DNA of 41,235 nucleotides from Leptospira weilii serovar Ranarum str. ICFT (GTDB lineage Bacteria; Spirochaetota; Leptospiria; Leptospirales; Leptospiraceae): NCBI RefSeq assembly GCF_000332415.1, contig NZ_AOHC02000036.1, positions 35,001 to 76,235 of the forward strand, read 5' to 3'. Shown piece by piece: positions 1 to 11,494 of this stretch (position 1 is its first letter; each line of letters starts with the position of its first letter). The notes under the pieces were generated by a model. It saw only the letters and a program-made list of their open reading frames with translations, ran no database searches and was not told where the DNA came from. The position numbers and the translations under genes were made by a program.

Positions 1-1
1 A

Positions 2-580
<579 letters not shown>

Positions 581-672
581 TCGATCGCTTCGAAAGACGG
601 AAACGATCTAAAAATCTGAATGACGAAACCGGAATTCAACCGAAGAATGCCTTCAAACAAAGGATTTGTTTG

Positions 673-2892
<2,220 letters not shown>

Positions 2893-3054
2893 CACGGCGA
2901 TCGTTACGTTATGCGCAACTTGAGTCCCACAATGTAAGAAGGGATTGCGGATAACGTTCTCATCCGAGGAGCCCGCGAGTTTCTCCGCGCGGAAATTTTA
3001 GAAGTCGTTTTGAATGGACAAAAGAAAACGAATACGGAATTTTATTTTTAGAGT

Positions 3055-4140
<1,086 letters not shown>

Positions 4141-5155
4141 CAGTGTTCGTCCACTCGGATATTTCTTTGCGCTAAAATTGCCGGGTCGTAGTCCCTAACG
4201 TTTCGGACTTTTCCCTCCACCTTCATTTCCAACATCTGATTGAAGTCGCAATCGTAGATAGAACCCTCGTATCCCACACTCAGAGTGTTTTTGCACATGA
4301 GTCCCTGCGCCGCCGCGGGATTGTACGAGGTCGCAAGTTTTTCCATATAATCTTCCAGATTTCCGCTTTCCTGCAGATATTCCAAATATCTAGAAATCGG
4401 CATATTCGTAATCGTGAATAATGAATTGAAGAGTATTCCAAAACCATCATACAATGATTTTTTAAATTCCGATTCCAAAGCGGCCTGCGAACCCGGAAGA
4501 AAAGCTCCGGCCGGATTGTATACGAGGTTTAAAATCAACCCTGAATCCGGAATTCCATAACCCACCGCATTCAATTTTTTTAATGCTTTGATGGAACGAT
4601 CAAAAACGCCCTCTCCCCTCTGAGCGTCCGTCCTTCTTTTTTCGAAATACGGAAGACTGGAAACGACTTCCACCTTTTGTTCCGCAAAAAACTCCGGAAG
4701 ATCCCCGTATTTTTCTCCCGCGAGTAAAATCGTAAGATTGCAGCGAACCATCACCTTCTTGTTCAGTTTTCTAAGTTCCCCGACAAACCATCGAAATTCG
4801 GGATTCATTTCCGGGGCGCCCCCGGTCAGATCCACGGTCGAAATCGGACTCTGCGCCAGGATTTTCAAACAATGAAACATCGTCTCCCGGTCCATGATTT
4901 CCTTTCGATCGGGCCCCGCGTCCACGTGACAATGTTTACAGGTTTGGTTGCAGAGTTTCCCGAGGTTGATCTGAAGGATTGTAGTCGAAACCGGTTTTAA
5001 TATCCCGACTCCGGAGTTTTGAAGTTTTTCGGCAAAGGAAGGAAGATTTTTAGAAACGAAAACTTCTTTCAATATTTGAAACTGTTTCTCCGGGGATACG
5101 AGTTCGCTTCTTCTGGACAATAAGGACTTCACGGATGTTCTCGCCGGATTTCCAA

Positions 5156-5494
5156 TCACATTCCTAATTTTTTAACCTGATTCATCATCTGAACGGAATG
5201 AACGAGAGACGCTCCTCCGCGGATCGCGGCGGCCACATGAACGGCTTCCATAAGCCCCGCTTCGCTCACTCCCTTTTCCAAAGTGTCGGTTGTATACGCG
5301 TCGATACAATAAGGACATTGAATCGCATGAGAAACCGCTAATGCGATCAGGGATTTTTCGCGGGCCGTCAACGCTCCGTCCGCAAACACTTCTCCGTAAT
5401 ATTCGAAAAATTTTTTAGCGAGATTCGGTTGAAACTCTCCGATACTTCCGAATTTCTTTAGATCTTCCGGCACGTAATAAGATTCTTTGGACAT
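5156..5494 (-). CDS. Arsenosugar-associated AhpD/carboxymuconolactone decarboxylase-like protein
   Basis: A 112-residue all-helical AhpD-like protein with the redox CxxC motif 'CPYCIDAYT' near residue 61 and the typical 'AREKSLIALAVSHAIQC' helix. The family next to arsS is usually called the arsenosugar biosynthesis-associated peroxidase-like protein; its exact reaction is not established to my knowledge. A good Shine-Dalgarno (AAGGAA) lies 7 bases before the ATG at 5494. It is the first gene of the two-gene operon with arsS (4-base overlap) and is preceded by an inverted repeat that looks like an operator. Confidence 0.85.
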   Translation of the reverse strand: MSKESYYVPEDLKKFGSIGEFQPNLAKKFFEYYGEVFADGALTAREKSLIALAVSHAIQCPYCIDAYTTDTLEKGVSEAGLMEAVHVAAAIRGGASLVHSVQMMNQVKKLGM

Positions 5495-5533
5495 GACGAT
5501 TCCTTTTTTGAACTGAATGAATTCCTACTCGTC

Positions 5534-5601
5534 ATTAACGTGAGTTCGAAGGCTGAAATATACAATCGCTTTCGCATTGGTTATACGAAACTCACGTTAA
5601 T
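5534..5601. promoter_or_regulatory. 13-bp inverted repeat flanking the probable arsS-operon promoter
   Basis: ATTAACGTGAGTT (5534-5546) recurs as a perfect inverted copy at 5589-5601, with 42 bases between. Read on the minus strand, a TATATT -10-like hexamer (5557-5562) sits between the arms, upstream of the AhpD-like/arsS genes. Two inverted arms around a promoter suggest a repressor or looping operator. Involvement of an arsenic or redox regulator is inference; no regulator gene is adjacent. Confidence 0.45.
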
Positions 5602-5634
5602 TATAAAATAAAGTACCTATCATTTTACATTTAA

Positions 5635-5690
5635 ACGGTATTTTGCGATAAAAATAACGGTACTCGACCCTATAAAGATCGGCAATAGGG
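5635..5690. repeat. Dispersed ~55-bp intergenic repeat, copy 1
   Basis: The stretch from ACGGTATTTTGCGATAA to GATCGGCAATAGG closely matches 37301-37355 in the same orientation, sharing blocks such as TATTTTGCGATAAA, TAACGGTACTCGA and GATCGG. Both copies lie just beyond the stop codon of a minus-strand gene. In this copy ACCCTAT/ATAGGGT can form a 7-bp hairpin followed by TTTT on the plus strand; that hairpin is not kept in copy 2. Confidence 0.65.
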
Positions 5691-5720
5691 TTTTTCATTT
5701 TAAAATCGTGTAATTTAGAG

Positions 5721-6218
5721 TCAATGAATATTCTGTTTTTTTGAAGTAACCGTAAGATTGTTGCATTTCTCGCAGACTTTCTGCGGAACGATTCCCCATT
5801 GCATCAAATAACCGAATACGAAACAACCCGCACAAAATCCCACGAAGGATTCCAAGGCCGCAAAAAAAACGAGAATTGCAAGAGTGATCTGAAACGCCAA
5901 AATTTTTCCCTGTGTAAGTAAAATCAAAGACGTTAGGCTAAACAGAAAACCGACTCCTTGTGCGAATCGTTTGGGCGGACCGGCCACGGTTTTATTTCCC
6001 AGTTTGAACCATGGAACGATTCCATAAATTGCGAGTTTGGCGAAAGGGGAATATTTCGGTCCGTACAATACTCGAGCCGTAAATCCGTAGAACAAGGCGA
6101 CATTCAGCCAAATCGACTGGGTAAAAAGTGTCGCAATCGCGAGAATAAAAACGAGCCCGGCGACCGATCTTGCCGCATATTCGTTGACCGAATCCGGAAA
6201 ATTTCCGATTTGAATCAT
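5721..6218 (-). CDS. DUF4395 integral membrane protein
   Basis: A 165-residue protein with four or so membrane segments and the DUF4395 hallmarks 'FPDSVNEYAARSVAGLVF', 'ARVLYGPKYSPFAKLA', 'GPPKRFAQGVGFLFS' and 'LESFVGFCAGC'. The C-terminus adds a second Cys pair (CEKC) on the soluble tail, together with the membrane GFCAGC. The function of the family is unknown; it is often found near thioredoxin or rhodanese genes, suggesting sulfur or redox chemistry. A good Shine-Dalgarno (GAGGAGA) precedes the ATG. It is separated by ~226 bp from the arsS operon and is probably transcribed separately. Confidence 0.8.
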   Translation of the reverse strand: MIQIGNFPDSVNEYAARSVAGLVFILAIATLFTQSIWLNVALFYGFTARVLYGPKYSPFAKLAIYGIVPWFKLGNKTVAGPPKRFAQGVGFLFSLTSLILLTQGKILAFQITLAILVFFAALESFVGFCAGCFVFGYLMQWGIVPQKVCEKCNNLTVTSKKQNIH

Positions 6219-6377
6219 AAACTAAACTCTCCTCTTGGATAACAACGAATCTAATTCTTAGACACAAACAAATGAAACGTTGTCTTGATACGTTGTAACT
6301 CAGCTAAGAAACGAAAAGCATAAAAATACGGGAACATTGTATCCAAAGTAGAACGAAAAATATATTTTGAAACTTTC

Positions 6378-7088
6378 ATGGTGCGTCCGTCCGTCAGCAT
6401 AATCATCCCCGCTCTCAACGAAGAACAATCGATCCCGTTCGTTCTGAAGGACTTGAAGTCAGTCGATGGGTTTGACCTTCGCGAGGTCATCGTCGTGGAC
6501 AACGGAAGTACGGATGAAACGGCTCGAATCGCCGAGGATTTAGGAGCGGTCGTCTTATCCGAAACTCAAAGAGGTTACGGAGCGGCTTGTCTCAAAGGAC
6601 TGGAAAGGATTTTCAATTCTCCCGATCCTCCGGATTTGGTCGCGTTTATCGACGCGGATTATTCCGACTCTCCTTTGGAGTTGCCTTTGTTCGTCGAAAC
6701 ATTCAAACAACAGAATGTAGATTTGGCGATCGGTTCCAGGGTTCTCGGTCCATCGGAAAATGGCGCATTGATGCCGGTACAGAAATTCGGAAATTGGTTT
6801 TCCACGACTCTCATCCGGATTTTATACGGCGTTTCTTTTACCGATCTAGGACCGTTTCGGGTGATTCGTTCGGATTCATTAAAAAAATTGAATATGCAGG
6901 ATCGGAATTTCGGTTGGACGGCGGAAATGCAGATCAAGGCCGCAAAACATGGTTTACGTTGTATCGAAATTCCCGTGAGTTATAAAAAAAGAATCGGAGT
7001 TTCCAAAATCAGCGGGACGATTTGCGGTTCCATACGAGCCGGTTGGAAAATTCTATATACAATCGGAAAACTTCTGTTTACAAAATGA
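6378..7088 (+). CDS. Family 2 glycosyltransferase (polyprenyl-phosphate sugar synthase-like)
   Basis: A 236-residue GT-A enzyme. It begins 'VSIIIPALNEEQSIP', has a nucleotide-binding 'VVDNGSTDET' and the metal/sugar-nucleotide motif 'FIDADYSDSP', and ends with 'DLGPFRVIRS' and a 'GWTAEMQIKA' region. This is the dolichyl/undecaprenyl-phosphate mannose/glucose synthase type without the C-terminal membrane helices. Its stop overlaps the start of the next gene (ATGA at 7085-7088), so the two are translationally coupled. The pairing suggests that this enzyme makes a lipid-linked sugar that the polytopic GT-C protein downstream transfers. Donor and acceptor are unknown. Confidence 0.85.
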   Translation: MVRPSVSIIIPALNEEQSIPFVLKDLKSVDGFDLREVIVVDNGSTDETARIAEDLGAVVLSETQRGYGAACLKGLERIFNSPDPPDLVAFIDADYSDSPLELPLFVETFKQQNVDLAIGSRVLGPSENGALMPVQKFGNWFSTTLIRILYGVSFTDLGPFRVIRSDSLKKLNMQDRNFGWTAEMQIKAAKHGLRCIEIPVSYKKRIGVSKISGTICGSIRAGWKILYTIGKLLFTK

Positions 7089-8716
7089 ACCCAAACCGCG
7101 CTCGAAATTTACTCATTGTTTTTTTTCTTATTTCGTTTTTTTTCCCGGTTCTTTGGTTCCAACACTTCGGAGAAAGAAAAAATTTTTCTCTTCTTTTAAT
7201 CTCCGTCATTCCGGCCTTCGTCTCATACGGTTTGATTTTACTCGGAACACGTTCGTTTCCGATCCGAAATCGTTTTTTTCTTCGGCAATTTTTCCGCCGG
7301 TTTTCCTTGTGTTACAAAAAAACGATTTCGTTCTTATTTGCCGGTAAAACGAACTCGTCCGATTTTTCACGAGAGACGTTACCATCCGAAAAAACTTACG
7401 GCGTGTCCCAAAACTTACGGAAAGATCAAACTGCAAGAACCCATCCCGGCCTTGGTAGAGATTTTTATCTTTTTTTACAAAAGAGGAATTTATTCTGTTT
7501 TTCGAATATTCCATTTCTATTTTGGATCGTTTTCGGTTTCATTTTGAGAATCCTCCTTTTATTTGCGGATCCGATGCTTTCCGAAGACGTATATCGTTTT
7601 TTATGGGACGGTCTTCTTTTGTCCGAAGGAACTTCTCCGTTTTCCTTTTTGCCCCAGGATTTTTCTCTTTCGAACGCGAACCCCGACACGTCGGCGCTTT
7701 CTACGGAACTGTTGATCGAAATGAATTCTTTGAAATTTTATTCCGTGTATCCTCCCGTTCTACAGTTTCTTTTTTACGTAAGCGCCAAGGGAATGGTTTT
7801 CTTTCAAAATGTATTTGTTGGAATTTTGATCTGGAAATGTATTCTACTCGGTTCCGAGTTCGGAATTCTTCGGTTTCTCTGCAAAATCCTAAAAGAGAAA
7901 CGACTTTCTTTCCATAAAAGTCTGATCTATTGGCTCAATCCTTTGGTTCTTTTGGAAATTTCCGGCAACGCACATCCGGAAGCCATTCTGATTTTCTTTT
8001 TAACCGGAGCCGTTTGGCATTTGTTTCGATGGACGCAAAAAGAACGCACGAACGATTTCATTCTTCATTATATTTTTTTAATATTCGGAATTCTGACCAA
8101 GGTCACTCCTCTCATCTTGGTTCCGTATGTCGTACGGATCCTCTTACACAAAAAACAATCGTTCTTGGTTCTGAAATTTTTTCTTTTACCTGCTTTTGTA
8201 GTTTCAGCCGGAATATACTTGTTTCCGGATTCCGTCCTAAAACAAAGAACTTCCGGAATCGGAGTGTTCTTTCAACTTTTTGAATTTAACGGAAGTGTGT
8301 ATTACATTTTACGCGAGTTCTTGAGAACGATCGGAGAAAACTTTTACGCTTCCGGAAAAATCTGCGCCGGAACCGCGTTCGTCTCCATTCTTCTTTATTC
8401 CTTTTGGAAAAAAAAGAAAACCGGTTTTCGAAATTTGTTTCAATCCGCCGAAACGATCTATCTCATCTTTTTGATTCTTTCCACCACGGTTCATCCTTGG
8501 TACATTCTTCCTTTACTCGTCTTCTGTATCTTTTCGGGAAATTTTTATCCGATCGTCTGGTCCTTTTCGATCTTTGTATCCTACTCCGCCTACTCCGCGT
8601 TTCCTTATCGGGATTCTTTTTTTTGGCTGGGAATCGAATACGGAAGTTTATTCCTTTTTCTGCATATTGATTCTAAACCGAACTCTTTGCGAAAACAAAA
8701 AGAGGGGATTCTCTGA
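7085..8716 (+). CDS. Polytopic GT-C (GT87-like) glycosyltransferase
   Basis: A 543-residue, very hydrophobic protein with about ten membrane segments. A periplasmic-loop motif 'LSEDVYRFLWDGLLLSEG' near residue 160 fits the acidic loop of GT-C lipid-phosphate-sugar dependent transferases. The late motif 'TTVHPWYILPLLVF' is typical of GT87/mannosyltransferase-like proteins. The ATG at 7085 is chosen because it overlaps the stop of the GT2 gene; an in-frame upstream start at 7022 would lie inside that gene. The stretch after the first two helices is Phe- and Arg-rich and poorly conserved-looking. The last ~54 codons are duplicated at 11495, on the far side of an accessory insert. Likely role: surface glycan or lipid glycosylation. 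Confidence 0.75.
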   Translation: MNPNRARNLLIVFFLISFFFPVLWFQHFGERKNFSLLLISVIPAFVSYGLILLGTRSFPIRNRFFLRQFFRRFSLCYKKTISFLFAGKTNSSDFSRETLPSEKTYGVSQNLRKDQTARTHPGLGRDFYLFLQKRNLFCFSNIPFLFWIVFGFILRILLLFADPMLSEDVYRFLWDGLLLSEGTSPFSFLPQDFSLSNANPDTSALSTELLIEMNSLKFYSVYPPVLQFLFYVSAKGMVFFQNVFVGILIWKCILLGSEFGILRFLCKILKEKRLSFHKSLIYWLNPLVLLEISGNAHPEAILIFFLTGAVWHLFRWTQKERTNDFILHYIFLIFGILTKVTPLILVPYVVRILLHKKQSFLVLKFFLLPAFVVSAGIYLFPDSVLKQRTSGIGVFFQLFEFNGSVYYILREFLRTIGENFYASGKICAGTAFVSILLYSFWKKKKTGFRNLFQSAETIYLIFLILSTTVHPWYILPLLVFCIFSGNFYPIVWSFSIFVSYSAYSAFPYRDSFFWLGIEYGSLFLFLHIDSKPNSLRKQKEGIL

Positions 8717-8792
8717 CATCTAAAAACGGGGAAACACCCGCAAATTCTAAGGTTTTGGGAAGATTCCGATCTTGGATCCAAAGAAATTCTTT
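8553..8792. repeat. Direct repeat DR, left copy (GT-C gene 3' end plus flank)
   Basis: This segment covers the last ~164 bases of the GT-C gene and 76 bases after it, and is repeated in direct orientation at 11495-11723. Over the coding part I see only two differences: a run of 8 T versus 7 T, and one C/T change. The flank is more diverged but ends again in a closely matching 'GATTCCGATCTTGGATCC...' block. The two copies bracket the accessory segment 8793-11494. Confidence 0.9.
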
Positions 8793-8908
8793 ACCACTCA
8801 GGAAAATGCTGCGGGATTCTGCGCAATAAAAAAAATCCTTCAAGACCGTGATATAATGCCAAGTTACCGGCGCCAACGTGGAATTTCGAACCAGGGGGCT
8901 TTAAAAAA
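8793..8908. repeat. Direct repeat R1, copy 1
   Basis: The sequence starting ACCACTCAGGAAAATGC is repeated, with small indels, at 10558-10682. Shared blocks include ATGCTGCGGGATTCTGC, AATAAAAAAA-TCCTTCAA and GCCAACGTGGAATTT. The two copies flank the kinase remnant and the lectin gene. Antisense reading gives a short 'FYCAESRSI' peptide in both copies. That probably reflects a dispersed non-coding repeat rather than a gene. Confidence 0.75.
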
Positions 8909-8910
8909 AA

Positions 8911-9319
8911 TCGGCGAACATCCTGTTAAAGCAAAATACCGGAACAATTCAGAACAGATCGCATACCTGGTATTTAAAGGTGGAAAAAAAATGTTTCATG
9001 GAGCGGGCGGAATGATGGATCAGTATTCCTGCTATCGGGGCGGGTTGATTTATGTTTTCTCCGGCCCTTCGCCACGATCCCGTACGGAGTGGAACGGTTG
9101 CCGGTACAACTGGATGGAATCATACTGATCGATTTCGGGGAACCCAAAGATACGCAGGGGTTTTAAGTTCGGTCCGCAATCGGGCGCGGGGCGGAGGGAA
9201 CCTGTTTTTGTTATGCACCGGACCCCGAAGCCAGAAAAAATGTGCTTCGGGTTCTGAACGAAAATAAAATACGCCACCTTGGAGTACAGATGGATCGGGG
9301 CGCGCAGATCGACAGGTAA
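8911..9319 (+). pseudogene. Decayed GHMP-type sugar kinase fragment
   Basis: Stitching the three plus frames gives recognisable pieces of a GHMP kinase (galactokinase/heptose-kinase superfamily). These are 'SEQIAYLVFK' and 'GGMMDQYSCYRGGLIYV' (frame of 8937-9060), then 'PVQLDGIILIDFGEPKDTQG' (9098-9160, another frame), then 'VLSSVRNR'. The C-terminal piece is 'CYAPDPEARKNVLRVLNENK' plus 'RHLGVQMDRGAQIDR', ending with TAA at 9317-9319. GG-MMDQY and EPKDTQG are typical blocks between the ATP loop and the C-terminus of these kinases. The N-terminal half with the GLSSSA-type ATP loop is missing, there are at least two frameshifts, and the segment between VRNR and the C-terminal piece is deleted. 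It is a relic, perhaps of a nucleotide-sugar or LPS locus brought in with the island. Confidence 0.65.
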
Positions 9320-9350
9320 AAATAGCTTTGCTTCGGGAAATCCCTACATC

Positions 9351-9384
9351 CCATCTTTGCATACATGCAAAGATGGAACTTTTT
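9351..9384 (+). terminator. Rho-independent terminator after the kinase remnant
   Basis: CCATCTTTGC (9351-9360) pairs perfectly with GCAAAGATGG (9367-9376) around a six-base loop and is followed by AAC and five T. The orientation with the T-run is plus, fitting the end of the decayed kinase gene. The stem could also stop transcripts of the convergent lectin gene, which ends 7 bases further on. Confidence 0.75.
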
Positions 9385-9390
9385 GCAAGT

Positions 9391-10434
9391 TCAGCCGATC
9401 TTCCCCCCAAGCGATTCCCAATCTTTACTCCACTGGGTACCATCCCAGCATTTATGATACACACCTGCGTCCGTACCGCGCACAAATAGGTCCAGCCGAT
9501 TCGGTCCCCAGGAAACGACGGTCGGTGCCCCGACAATCTTTCCCCCAAGCGATTCCCAATCTTCACTCCACCTGATAACATCCCAACATTTATGATACAC
9601 ACCTGCGTCCGTACCGCGCACAAATAGGTCCAGCCGATTCGGTCCCCAGGAAACGACGGTCGGTGCCCCGATACTCTTTCCCCCAAGCGATTCCCATTTT
9701 ATGTTCCAGCTGTCAGTATTCCACCGTCGATACAGTACAGCTTCGTTCGTATCACACACGAATACGTCCAGCCGATTCTCGAAGAAGGACGCCCCGGACG
9801 GCGTGTACTGAATTTTCTGACCGAGAGATTCCCATGCCCGGTGAGGGTACAACGATCTATGCCATGCTGCCCCGTCTGTACCGATTACGAATATATGCAC
9901 ATGCACTTGTGTCAAGCCAGAGCCGGGCGCTGGCTTCAGAGCGATCGCGTTCGGAGATTGTGAAGCGAATATACCCTTACCAGGATTACCAAGTGAACTC
10001 CAGTTTCCCGAAGTGGATACGGTCAACCAGTTAAGCCACACAGCTCCGTCCGTACCGAGGGCTAATACGTCCAGACGATCCTGAGCATATGCAATTGCGT
10101 TCGGGACACCTACGATCTCCTGCTCCCCAAAAGGATCCCAATCATATGCGTTCCATTGGGAACCATCCCAATATTTATGCCAAACACGTCCGTCAAGACC
10201 ACGCGCGAAGATATCCAGCCGGTTCTTCCCCCAGGAAACGGCGCTCGGCGTTCCGAGGATCTGCCCCCCGAGATCTTCCCAATCTTTGCTCCAATAGGAA
10301 CGATCCCAGTATTTATGATACATACGTCCATCGATGCCGCGCACGAATAGGTCCAGCCGGTCCGGTCCCCAGGAAACGGCGGACACTGACGAGAGTTCCT
10401 CACTGGATTCACTTTTATTGACACTGCTTTCCAT
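9391..10434 (-). CDS. Seven-bladed beta-propeller lectin of the PLL/WG-repeat type
   Basis: A 347-residue protein built of seven repeats of ~46-50 residues. The unit consensus is '[38 protein letters not shown]'. It follows a short polar N-terminus and has no signal peptide or lipobox. This repeat type forms the seven-bladed propellers of Photorhabdus-type fucose/O-methyl-sugar lectins (PLL, PHL), in which binding sites lie between blades. Seven complete units means the propeller is probably complete. Blades 3 and 4 are degenerate. Blades 6 and 7 are almost identical in protein and DNA. A strong Shine-Dalgarno (AAGGAG) lies 7-8 bases before the ATG. The gene is much richer in GC than its surroundings (35 of 60 bases G/C in 9481-9540), which suggests transfer. 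Sugar ligand and export are unknown. Confidence 0.8.
   Translation of the reverse strand: [347 protein letters not shown]
9409..9684. repeat. 138-bp tandem repeat encoding lectin blades 6 and 7
   Basis: Two units (9409-9546 and 9547-9684) have a 138-bp period, which is exactly 46 codons. They match base for base over most of their length, differing mainly in the stretch around 9437-9455 against 9575-9593. The near-identity at DNA level indicates a recent blade duplication or ongoing gene conversion. Confidence 0.85.
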
Positions 10435-10557
10435 TAAAATTCTCCTTTCCCCTTGATCTGGTCTTTCTTGTTTGTGCTGAAAAAAAATATCCCGGATTTT
10501 CCCAAAAACGGATCACTTGTCCTTGTCATTCATCGGACAAAATAAATCGTCCGAAAG

Positions 10558-10682
10558 ACCACACAGGAAAATGCGGCGGGACTAACCTAAATGCTGCGGG
10601 ATTCTGCACAATAAAAAAATCCTTCAAAATCGTGACATATGCAGTGCCAACGTGGAATTTTGCACCAGGGGTCCTTAAAAAC
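10558..10682. repeat. Direct repeat R1, copy 2
   Basis: This is the counterpart of 8793-8908. It carries a small internal duplication (AATGCGGCGGGA followed by AATGCTGCGGGA) and runs up to the start region of the ankyrin pseudogene. The preceding stretch, 10435-10557, holds the lectin gene's promoter region and ribosome site; I see no other gene in it. Confidence 0.7.
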
Positions 10683-11427
10683 AACGCTTTTGACAATTCC
10701 TATATCCGTCATTTTCGTGCAAGGATCCTTTGCCGCGCCCAAAAAGAAAAAGGGCTGGTTCGATCTCTCTTTAGGTTGCAATCCAAAAGAAGTTCAAACC
10801 TTGCTTGACTCCGGAATCGACGTCAAACTCTTCCAATTCATGGGGAGATACGTTGTTATTCTATTGTGTCCAGATGGATAGGTTTGAAATCGTTCGGAAA
10901 CTCATTGCGACCGGCGCACAAGTCAATTCTAAGAATATTCAATCCTGCACACCTTTGGGGGAACAAGGAGTATTCAGGTTGCAAAACTTCTGACTCGAAA
11001 TGGAGCCGATACCAATTTAACGTCTAACGGTAATTATACTCCCTTTATGTCAGCTTTTGATAATAACGGCGGCATCGAAATTTTGAAACTATTCTTAGAA
11101 AACAAAACGAATATAGATGCCGTTGCGAATTTCGATGATAAGTCTGCATTGATAATCGCTTCCGAAAGAGAAAAAGAGAAAATCATTCGATTTCTTTTGA
11201 AACATGGAGCAAACATAAACCTTCAAGACAAGGAAAGCAAGTCTGCGTTGATGATTGCTTGCGAAAGAGAAAAAGAGAAAATCGTTCGATTCCTTTTGAA
11301 ACCTGGGGCTGACGTAAACTTTCGCGATAAAAAAGGAAATACGGCTCTCACGTTTGCACAAGAAAATAAACATTGGAAAATCGTTGACGTATTAACAAAG
11401 GCTTCTGAAAAAAAAGATCCATTCTGA
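10639..11427 (+). pseudogene. Frameshifted ankyrin-repeat protein gene
   Basis: Three frames together encode one ankyrin-repeat protein. It starts with a secretion-signal-like stretch ('TTLLTIPISVIFVQGSFAAP') and 'GWFDLSLGCNPKEVQTLLDSG'. An apparent single extra A near 10828-10830 shifts it to 'SWGDTLLFYCVQMDRFEIV' and 'RKLIATGAQVNSKN'. A second shift in a run of five G near 10960 leads to 'IQVAKLLTRNGADTN'. From there an open frame (ATG 11047) continues through repeats such as 'KSALIIASEREKEKIIRFLL' and 'HGANINLQDK' to TGA at 11425-11427. The terminal 126 codons are intact and could still be translated. Ankyrin proteins of this kind are protein-protein interaction modules, here probably once exported. 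The upstream start is uncertain; it lies inside repeat R1. Confidence 0.7.
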
Positions 11428-11494
11428 GTTCAATTTTCTGTATAGAAATGAAATTGCAAATTTAGAAAGATACTAAAAAACTTTTACGGAAAAG

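Noticed and set aside
8772..9128. 118-codon plus frame that starts in the DR flank
   Set aside because: It joins non-coding repeat sequence to one frame of the decayed GHMP kinase; better described as part of the pseudogene.
9120..9686. Repeat-containing 188-codon minus frame
   Set aside because: It is an out-of-frame shadow of the lectin repeats, running on into the kinase relic.
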